From assembly GCA_025964295.1 (NCBI GenBank), contig JAOPZD010000322.1, positions 1 to 10,449 on the forward strand: a stretch of 10,449 nucleotides of DNA, written 5' to 3'. The notes under the pieces were generated by a model that was given only the letters and a program-made list of their open reading frames with translations, did no database searches and was not told the origin of the DNA. Made by a program: the position numbers and the translations under genes. Numbering within the stretch: the stretch's first letter is position 1; every line of letters starts with the position of its first letter. Shown here piece by piece: positions 5,159 to 10,449 of this stretch. Source of the DNA: Conexibacter sp. (GTDB taxonomy: Bacteria; Actinomycetota; Thermoleophilia; Solirubrobacterales; Solirubrobacteraceae).

Positions 5159-6823
5159 GTGCCCCGCCGCCGTCGCCGCCGCTCCATGTTCGCCTCGGCG
5201 CCGCCCCGCCGCAGCGCGGGCGTCCCGTGGCTGGAGCCCGGCCATCGCGCGGGCGGCGGCAACTACCGGCGCGGCCCCGCGCGGCGGCGCCGCAGCCCGC
5301 TCGTCTACCTCGTCCCGCTGGTCCTGATCGCCGCCGCGGCCGCCGTCATCACGCTCGTCGTGCGCCACAACCGCGACGTCGACCGCCAGCGCGCCGACGC
5401 CGCGCGCTTCGCCAAGGCCTACGCCGCCCGCGACAGCGCGGCGATGTGGAGCGCGCTGAGCGCCAAGAGCCAGGCGGCCTACCCCCGCGCGCGCTTCGCC
5501 CAGCTGGTCAAGCGCGCCGACGACGCCGTCACCGCCAGGAGCAAGCGCGTCGGCGCCGCGAGCGACCCCAAGGGCGGCGTGGTGACCGTGCCCGTCGCGG
5601 TGACCACGCGCCTGTTCGGCACGCTGCGCGGGACGCTGAGGCTCGACGTGAGCGGCGGGAGGGGCGTGGCCTGGACCCCGCAGATGCGGTTGCCCGGGTT
5701 GCGCAAGGGCGAGGCGCCGCGGCGCAGGACGCTGCAGTCCGCCCACCCGGCGACGGTCCTGACCCGGACGGGCGGCCAGCTGCGCGACGACCCGACGCTC
5801 AACATCTTCTACAAGGGCCTGCGCGCCCGCTACCGCGACCGCCTGTCGGGCACCGACGGCGCGGAGCTGCGGTTCGGCACGCGCCGCGTCGCCCGCGTCG
5901 CCGCGCACGCCGGCAAGTCGGTGCACTCGACGCTGCGCCCCGGCCTGCAGCGCACCGCCGCCGCCGCGCTGGGCAGCAAGCTCGGCGGCGTCGCGGTCCT
6001 CAACCCGCGCACGGGCGACGTCCTGGCGCTCGCGGGCATCGCGGTCTCCGCGCCCCAGCCGCCCGGCTCGACGTTCAAGATCATCACCTTGGCCAGCGCG
6101 CTGGCGTCAGGCGCGGCGACGCCGTCGTCCAGCTACCCGGTCCGCACCTCCGCGACGCTGTCCGGCGTCAAGCTCGCCAACGCCTCCAACGAGTCCTGCG
6201 GCGGCAGCCTCGCGCAGTCCTTCGCCAAGTCCTGCAACTCGGTCTTCGCGCCGCTCGGCGCCAAGGTCGGCGCCCAGCGCCTCGTCGCCCGCGCCGAGGC
6301 CTTCGGCTTCAACGAGACGCCGCGCGTCCCGGTCGCCAAGCCCAACACGATCCCGAAGGCCTCGCAGCTGCCCGACGCGATCGCGGTCGGCTCATCGGCG
6401 ATCGGCCAGAACAAGGACCTCGCGACCCCGCTCGGGATGGCGAGCGTCGCGGCCGCGATCGGCGCCAAGGGCGTGCGCGCCAAGCCGCGCGCGGTCAGCG
6501 AGGACCCGGTCATCAAGAACCGCGCGGTCAGCGCCCGGGTCGCCGGCCAGGTGCGCGACATGATGATCGGCGTCGTGCAGGGCGGCACCGGCACGGCCGC
6601 CGCGCTGCCCGGAGTGACCGTCGCGGGCAAGACCGGCACCGCCGAGCTGCGCTTCACCGGCGGCGGCGCGTCGGACCCCAAGAACCTCGACGCGTGGTTC
6701 GTCGCGTTCGCGCCCGCGGGCGATCCGAAGGTCGCCGTCGGCGTGATGCTGGTGGGCGCGGGCGCCGGCGGGACGGCCGCCGCGCCGATCGCCCGGCAGG
6801 TGCTGGCCGCCGCGCTGCGCTGA
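5159..6823 (+). CDS. Class B penicillin-binding protein (transpeptidase) with MecA_N/NTF2-like domain
   Basis: This 554-residue protein would cross-link peptidoglycan outside the membrane. An Arg-rich cytoplasmic start (RRRRRR, RRGPARRRR) is followed by one transmembrane helix at about 48-68. Residues 75-175 resemble the NTF2-like MecA_N domain (AKAYAARDSAAMWSALS). A short linker keeps GLRARYRDRLSGTDG (220-234), the counterpart of the class B 'GLE..YD..L.G' motif. The transpeptidase domain has all three motifs: STFK with nucleophile Ser304 and Lys307, SCN (358-360) and KTGT (491-494). There is no glycosyltransferase domain and no lipobox. The start is a GTG at 5159 with AGGA only three bases upstream, which is tight; ATG at 5186 is possible but has no ribosome-binding site and loses the basic stretch. 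A secreted hydrolase follows 16 bases later, probably on the same transcript. Cell division versus elongation role cannot be decided. Confidence 0.9.
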   Translation: MPRRRRRRSMFASAPPRRSAGVPWLEPGHRAGGGNYRRGPARRRRSPLVYLVPLVLIAAAAAVITLVVRHNRDVDRQRADAARFAKAYAARDSAAMWSALSAKSQAAYPRARFAQLVKRADDAVTARSKRVGAASDPKGGVVTVPVAVTTRLFGTLRGTLRLDVSGGRGVAWTPQMRLPGLRKGEAPRRRTLQSAHPATVLTRTGGQLRDDPTLNIFYKGLRARYRDRLSGTDGAELRFGTRRVARVAAHAGKSVHSTLRPGLQRTAAAALGSKLGGVAVLNPRTGDVLALAGIAVSAPQPPGSTFKIITLASALASGAATPSSSYPVRTSATLSGVKLANASNESCGGSLAQSFAKSCNSVFAPLGAKVGAQRLVARAEAFGFNETPRVPVAKPNTIPKASQLPDAIAVGSSAIGQNKDLATPLGMASVAAAIGAKGVRAKPRAVSEDPVIKNRAVSARVAGQVRDMMIGVVQGGTGTAAALPGVTVAGKTGTAELRFTGGGASDPKNLDAWFVAFAPAGDPKVAVGVMLVGAGAGGTAAAPIARQVLAAALR

Positions 6824-6827
6824 GCAT

Positions 6828-6831
6828 AGGA
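6828..6831 (+). promoter_or_regulatory. Ribosome-binding site selecting the DUF3089 protein start
   Basis: AGGA at 6828-6831 touches the in-frame ATG at 6831 but sits 8 bases before a second in-frame ATG at 6840. Spacing therefore favours 6840, which gives a clean signal peptide starting MSRSSRLL. Confidence 0.5.
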
Positions 6832-6839
6832 TGCAACGA

Positions 6840-7976
6840 ATGTCCCGATCGTCGCGTCTCCTCGCGGCCGCCGTGTCCGCGGCCGCCCTCGTCCTGCTGA
6901 GCGCCTCCGGCGCCTCCGCCAAGACCACCTGGCTGTGCAAGCCGGGCCTGAAGAGCAACCCGTGCACGCCCGGCCTGGGGACCACCGTGATCTCCCCCAC
7001 CGGCGCGGTCCAGGGCACGCTCACGCCCAAGAAGGCCAAGAACCCCAAGATCGACTGCTTCTACGTCTACCCGACGGTGAGCGACCAGAAGACGATCCAG
7101 GCGACGAAGCGGATCGACCCGGAGGAGAAGTCGATCGCGCTCTACCAGGCCGCGCGCTACTCCAGCGAGTGCCGCGTCTACGCGCCGATGTACCGCCAGA
7201 TCACGCTCCAGGGGCTGCTGCAGCCGACCAAGGTCACCAACAAGATGCGGACGACCTCCTACGCCGACGTCCGCGACGCCTGGCGCGACTACCTCAAGCA
7301 CGACAACAAGGGCCGCGGCGTGGTCTTCATCAGCCACTCGCAGGGCTCGTTCGTCCTGCGCCAGCTGCTGGCCCAGGAGGTCGACGCCAAGCCGGCCGTG
7401 CGCAAGTTGATGGTGTCGGGGATCCTGCTCGGCGGCAACGTCCTGGTCAAGAAGGGCAAGGACGTCGGCGGCGACTTCCAGCACCTCAATGCGTGCCGCA
7501 GCGCCACCCAGCTGCGCTGCGTGGTCGCGTTCTCGACCTTCGACGAGACGCCGCCAACCAACGCGGTCTTCGGCCGCGCCGGCCAGGGCCGCTCGGTGCT
7601 GCCCAGCGAGAACAGCAAGGGCAGCGAGGTGTTGTGCACCAACCCGGCCGCGCTCGGCGGCGGCTCGGCGCCGCTGACCTCGCTGTTCCCCAGCACGCCG
7701 TTCGCGCCGGGCACGACGATCGGCGCGCTGACCACGCAGGTCGGTCTGCCCCAGCCGGCGGTCTCGACGCCGTGGATCGAGGCCCAGGCCTACTCGGCCT
7801 CCTGCGTGTCGGAGGGCGGCATCAACGTCCTGAAGATCACCGGCGAGGCCGGCGCGCCCGACCTCAAGCCGCTGCCCGACGCGACCTGGGGCCTGCACCT
7901 CGTCGACGCCAACATCGCCCTCGGCGACCTGGTGACGCTGGTCCACGGCCAGGCGGCACGGTTCACGGCGCACTAG
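6840..7976 (+). CDS. Secreted DUF3089-family alpha/beta hydrolase
   Basis: This 378-residue protein begins with a Sec signal peptide (residues 1 to about 27, ending SGASA before KTTWLC). The body matches DUF3089, a cutinase/lipase-like alpha/beta-hydrolase family common in actinobacteria: DCFYVYPTVS (72-81), YAPMYRQITL (114-123), the nucleophile elbow ISHSQGS with Ser167, and WGLHLVDANIALGDLV near the C-terminus supplying the likely catalytic His353. The catalytic acid is not clear. Eight cysteines (33, 42, 73, 111, 219, 227, 266, 322) form an even set, consistent with disulfides outside the cell. An esterase or lipase activity is inferred from the fold; no substrate is known to me. The gene follows the penicillin-binding protein by 16 bases, suggesting co-expression and an envelope location. 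It ends at a strong hairpin shared with the convergent flippase gene. Confidence 0.82.
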   Translation: MSRSSRLLAAAVSAAALVLLSASGASAKTTWLCKPGLKSNPCTPGLGTTVISPTGAVQGTLTPKKAKNPKIDCFYVYPTVSDQKTIQATKRIDPEEKSIALYQAARYSSECRVYAPMYRQITLQGLLQPTKVTNKMRTTSYADVRDAWRDYLKHDNKGRGVVFISHSQGSFVLRQLLAQEVDAKPAVRKLMVSGILLGGNVLVKKGKDVGGDFQHLNACRSATQLRCVVAFSTFDETPPTNAVFGRAGQGRSVLPSENSKGSEVLCTNPAALGGGSAPLTSLFPSTPFAPGTTIGALTTQVGLPQPAVSTPWIEAQAYSASCVSEGGINVLKITGEAGAPDLKPLPDATWGLHLVDANIALGDLVTLVHGQAARFTAH

Positions 7977-8041
7977 CGCGACGAGCCGAGGTGGTCGAGT
8001 TGACGGGCACAGCGCACGTCAACTCGACCAGCGCTGTCGCG
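7977..8041. terminator. Bidirectional hairpin between convergent genes
   Basis: TGGTCGAGTTGACG (7992-8005) and CGTCAACTCGACCA (8017-8030) form a perfect 14-bp stem around an 11-base loop. An outer 6-bp stem, CGCGAC (7977-7982) with GTCGCG (8036-8041), encloses it across an internal loop. It starts at the base after the DUF3089 stop codon and ends 27 bases before the flippase stop. No T-run follows on either strand, so it would be a U-less terminator or an end-stabilising structure rather than a classic intrinsic terminator. Confidence 0.65.
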
Positions 8042-8068
8042 GAAGCGTGACTTCGGCCCCGAATCGCC

Positions 8069-9097
8069 TCAGCGCCGCCGGCGCTCCGGGCGCAGCACGA
8101 TCGGGTCCGCCAGCGTCGGCCGCAGCCGCAGGAACGCGAGCGTGCCGAGGAGCGTCGGCACCCACAGCACGATCGCGTGGTAGACGAGCACCGCCGCGGC
8201 GGCCGACGCCGGGTCGGCGCCGTAGAGCACGAGCGCGCCGGTCAGGCCGCCGTCCAGCGCGCCGATCCCGCCCGGCACGGGGATCACGTTGCCGAGGTAG
8301 CCGATCAGGAACGCCAGCGTCAGCGCGCCCACCGGCGGCGCGTCGCCGAACGCGCGGAACGACACCCACAGCATCGCGATGTCGAACCACAGGTAGCCGA
8401 CGGCGCCGAGCAGCCGCCACGACGGGTGGCGCAGCTCGTCCTTGGCCTCCTCGACCACGCGCGCGGTGGTGTGCAGCCAGCGCACCGTGCGGCCCGCGTC
8501 CTCGACGAGCGCGAAGCGCGCGGCCAGCGACGGCACGAACCAGAACAGCGCGATCCCGCCCGCGGCGACCAGGCCCGGGACGAGGCCGAGCAGGAGGTGA
8601 TGCGGCGCGTGCAGGGCGCCGGCGCCGACGAGCAGGCCCGCCAGCGCGAGCGTCGCGGCGTTGATCCCGCTGGTCAGCAAGAACAGGACCGCCGAGCGCT
8701 CCATGAAGCGCCGCAGCGAGCCGCCCTTGGCCTTGGCGACCCACGCGCCGACCGCGATCCCGCCCGCCCCGCCCACCGGCAGCACCGCCCCGAAGGCCAT
8801 CTCCGACAGCGCGACGCGGATCGCCAGCAGCGCCGGCACGCGGTAGAAGACCATGCGGAACGCGATCACGTAGCCCGCGCACGAGGCGAGCTCGAGGACG
8901 ATCGCCAGCGCGATCCAGCCGGGCGAGACGTCGGCCAGCTTGTCGGCGACGTCGCGCAGTCCCGGCACCGCCAGCAGCAGCGCCCCGACCAGGATGACGA
9001 GCACGAGGAGCGAGACGATGCCGTTGCGCAGGCGCTTGCCCTCGTCCTCCTCGGCGTCGGCGCGGCGCCCCTCGAAGGCGTGGTCGAGGTCGCTCAT
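8069..9097 (-). CDS. UPF0104 / lysylphosphatidylglycerol-synthase-TM family membrane protein (flippase-like)
   Basis: This 342-residue polytopic protein belongs to the LPG_synthase_TM (UPF0104/YbhN/AglD2) family, the membrane half of MprF-type enzymes, here without the aminoacyl-transferase domain. After a charged cytoplasmic start (EGRRADAEEDEGKRLRNG), hydrophobic segments lie at about 27-45, 60-80, 98-118, 137-158, 167-188, 228-246, 256-274, 280-293 and 298-322. Two related Gly/Pro-rich re-entrant-like motifs, AVLPVGGAGGIAVGAW (104-119) and NVIPVPGGIGALDGG (270-284), are the family signature and suggest internal symmetry. A role in flipping or binding a lipid is inferred from MprF; the substrate is unknown. 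The ATG at 9097 is the only sensible start, though GGCAGG is just two bases upstream. It is divergent from the secreted hydrolase and faces the hairpin at its 3' end. Confidence 0.85.
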   Translation of the reverse strand: MSDLDHAFEGRRADAEEDEGKRLRNGIVSLLVLVILVGALLLAVPGLRDVADKLADVSPGWIALAIVLELASCAGYVIAFRMVFYRVPALLAIRVALSEMAFGAVLPVGGAGGIAVGAWVAKAKGGSLRRFMERSAVLFLLTSGINAATLALAGLLVGAGALHAPHHLLLGLVPGLVAAGGIALFWFVPSLAARFALVEDAGRTVRWLHTTARVVEEAKDELRHPSWRLLGAVGYLWFDIAMLWVSFRAFGDAPPVGALTLAFLIGYLGNVIPVPGGIGALDGGLTGALVLYGADPASAAAAVLVYHAIVLWVPTLLGTLAFLRLRPTLADPIVLRPERRRR

Positions 9098-9160
9098 CGC
9101 CTGCCGCACCGGGAACCGGCGCGTCGTCGTGGCGATCGTGGCAATCTCGAGGGCATGCGG
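9098..9160. promoter_or_regulatory. Short divergent spacer between flippase-like and CocE/NonD genes
   Basis: These 63 bases separate the two divergent starts and must hold or overlap both promoters. The only recognisable element is the plus-strand ribosome-binding site at 9149-9153. CCGG-GAA-CCGG near 9110-9120 is a 4-bp dyad of no clear meaning. Confidence 0.35.
9149..9153 (+). promoter_or_regulatory. Ribosome-binding site selecting the CocE/NonD hydrolase start
   Basis: GAGGG at 9149-9153 is one base before the ATG at 9155 but seven bases before the in-frame ATG at 9161. Spacing supports 9161. Confidence 0.55.
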
Positions 9161-10449
9161 ATGAGTCTGGGGAGGCTGCTGCTGATCGCGACGCTGGCCG
9201 GGGCGCTGCCGGCCACGGCCTCGGCGGCCGATCCACCGGCAATCAGCGTACGCACCGTGCACGTCGACACGGTCGTCGGTCCGGCGAACGACACGCACTG
9301 CGACGTCGTCGGCGACCTCTACACGCCCGCGACCGCGACGCCCGCCACCCCCGCACCGGCGGTCCTGACGACCAACGGCTTCGGCGGCTCCAAGGACGAC
9401 CAGCAGGCGATGGCCACCGCGCTGGCCCAGCGGGGCTACGTCGTGCTCTCCTACTCCGGCCTGGGCTTCGGCGGCAGCGGCTGCAGGATCGAGCTCGACG
9501 ACCCCGACTGGGACGGCAAGGCCGGCTCGCAGCTCGTGTCCTACCTCGCCTCGCTGGACGACGTCCGCCGCGACGGCCCCGGCGACCCGCGCGTCGGCAT
9601 GATCGGCGGCTCCTACGGCGGCCAGATCCAGTACGCGGTCGCCGGCCAGGACGCGCGCGTCGACACGATCGTCCCGATCATCACGTGGAACGACCTGGCC
9701 TACTCGCTGACGCCCAACAACACGGACCTGACCTCCGGCGTGACGTCCTCGACGCCCGGCGTGGCCAAGTACCAATGGGCGTCGCTGTTCACCGCTGTCG
9801 GGATCACCGACGGCCTGCAGAACATCCAGGCCGACCCGTCGCGCGACGTGACCACGTGCCCCAACTTCGACGCGCGCGTCTGCCCCGCGGTGGTCGAGGC
9901 GGGGATCACCGGCGCGCCGTCGCCCACGACGCTGCAGCTGCTGCGCCACGCGTCGGTCAGCTCCTACATCAAGGACATCAAGATCCCGACGCTGCTGCTG
10001 CAGGGCGAGGCCGACACGCTGTTCAACCTCGACGAGGCGATCGCGACCTATCAGTCCCTGCGCTCCCAGGGCACCCCGGTCAAGATGGTGTGGCAGTCCT
10101 GGGGGCACTCGAACAGCACGCCCGCGCCCGGCGAGCTGGGAGACGGCGCCGGCGGCTACTCGCCCGTCGACGCCGTCGGCAACCTCACCGCCGAGGGCCG
10201 CGTCGTCGAGCAGTGGCTCGACCACTACCTCGCCGACGACCCGGCCGCCCCCGCGCTGGACTTCACCTACTTCCGCGACTGGGTCCCCTACTCCGGCGAC
10301 GCGACGCCCGCCTACGGCCGCGCCGACGCCTACCCCGCGGGCACCGACCAGGCCGTCGCCCTGGGCGGCCCGGCCACGCAGACGCTGGCCACGCCGCCCG
10401 CGGGCGCGCCGACGTCGGTCACCGAGATCAGCGCGCTCAGCCAGGACGT
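9161..10449 (+). CDS. Secreted CocE/NonD (X-Pro dipeptidyl-peptidase S15-like) hydrolase, 3' end beyond the window
   Basis: The frame stays open to the window's right edge, giving 429 visible residues; a start at 9155 would add two. A signal peptide spans residues 1 to about 23 (LLLIATLAGALPATASAAD). The alpha/beta-hydrolase domain follows: TNGFGGSKDDQ (71-81), GYVVLSYSGLGFGGSG (92-107), the nucleophile elbow GGSYGG with Ser151, QGEADTLFNL with probable acid Asp285, and WGHSN with His316, so a complete triad is present. From about 365 (DFTYFRDWVPYSG) the chain enters the region linking to the C-terminal jelly-roll-like domain of S15/CocE proteins, which is cut off. Members cleave X-Pro dipeptides, acyl esters or cephalosporin side chains, so the substrate is open. 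Cys47, Cys108, Cys233 and Cys241 could form disulfides. The gene diverges from the flippase-like gene. Confidence 0.85.
   Translation, partial: MSLGRLLLIATLAGALPATASAADPPAISVRTVHVDTVVGPANDTHCDVVGDLYTPATATPATPAPAVLTTNGFGGSKDDQQAMATALAQRGYVVLSYSGLGFGGSGCRIELDDPDWDGKAGSQLVSYLASLDDVRRDGPGDPRVGMIGGSYGGQIQYAVAGQDARVDTIVPIITWNDLAYSLTPNNTDLTSGVTSSTPGVAKYQWASLFTAVGITDGLQNIQADPSRDVTTCPNFDARVCPAVVEAGITGAPSPTTLQLLRHASVSSYIKDIKIPTLLLQGEADTLFNLDEAIATYQSLRSQGTPVKMVWQSWGHSNSTPAPGELGDGAGGYSPVDAVGNLTAEGRVVEQWLDHYLADDPAAPALDFTYFRDWVPYSGDATPAYGRADAYPAGTDQAVALGGPATQTLATPPAGAPTSVTEISALSQD

Noticed and set aside
5147..5159. Possible -10 element (TAAACA) that would make the PBP transcript leaderless at the GTG
   Set aside because: The hexamer is a poor match to TANNNT and there is no -35 match 17 bases upstream; too weak to annotate.
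2112..5327. 1071-residue open frame on the plus strand
   Set aside because: It runs out of frame through three well-supported genes, is Arg/Pro/Gly-rich, and has no recognisable domain.
9098..10225. Upstream extension of the flippase-like gene to a 718-residue protein
   Set aside because: The extension is antisense to the clearly coding CocE/NonD gene and is repetitive Gly/Arg/Val/Asp-rich sequence; the membrane protein has a natural start at 9097.
1..10449. Mobile element, phage, CRISPR, toxin-antitoxin or defence system
   Set aside because: I saw no transposase, integrase, spaced direct repeats, tRNA or att-like site, or defence-family motif; codon use is uniform across the window.

Overview
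The window is very GC-rich, with third codon positions almost all G or C, densely packed genes and long spurious antisense frames. Together with the gene content (a class B penicillin-binding protein with a MecA_N-like domain, a secreted DUF3089 protein, an actinobacterial-style CocE/NonD hydrolase, a lactate-monooxygenase-like flavoenzyme) this suggests a high-GC actinobacterium. Thermoleophilia (Solirubrobacterales, such as Conexibacter, Baekduia or Solirubrobacter) is my best guess, but no single gene proves it. There is no RNA gene, CRISPR array, insertion sequence or phage signature. I read it as an ordinary chromosomal region centred on envelope and lipid functions.

Layout, left to right. 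(1) 1-290: the C-terminal end of a probable flavin split-barrel (pyridoxamine-phosphate-oxidase-like) protein, meeting and overlapping (2) a minus-strand FMN-dependent alpha-hydroxy-acid oxidase/lactate 2-monooxygenase-like gene (255-1451). (3) A 58-base divergent spacer, then a PaaI-like hotdog thioesterase (1510-1926). (4) A secreted three-part protein (1987-3453): signal peptide, N-terminal beta domain, TIM-barrel-like domain and C-terminal peptidoglycan-binding domain. (5) A PlsC-type acyltransferase (3472-4119), which converges on (6) a membrane fatty-acid desaturase (4116-5021, minus); the two TAG stops share one CTAG. (7) A 137-base divergent control region with a perfect 8-bp inverted repeat. 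(8) A compact class B penicillin-binding protein (5159-6823), followed 16 bases later by (9) a secreted DUF3089 alpha/beta hydrolase (6840-7976). (10) A strong hairpin (7977-8041) lies between convergent genes. (11) A polytopic UPF0104/LPG-synthase-TM flippase-like protein (8069-9097, minus). (12) Divergent from it, a secreted CocE/NonD (X-Pro dipeptidyl-peptidase-like) hydrolase running off the right edge (9161-10449+).

How the genes might work together: acyltransferase and desaturase both act on membrane acyl chains; the penicillin-binding protein, the peptidoglycan-binding secreted protein and the DUF3089 hydrolase act outside the membrane; the flippase-like protein may move or bind a lipid. 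This theme is inference from families, not proof of one system. I see no clear new defence or mobile system. The most useful observations are the regulatory architecture (mirror-image ribosome-binding sites at 1463-1499, the operator-like repeat at 5073-5097, the hairpin at 7977-8041), the shortened penicillin-binding protein, and the unclassified secreted barrel protein. No stretch over 300 bases lacks a gene.
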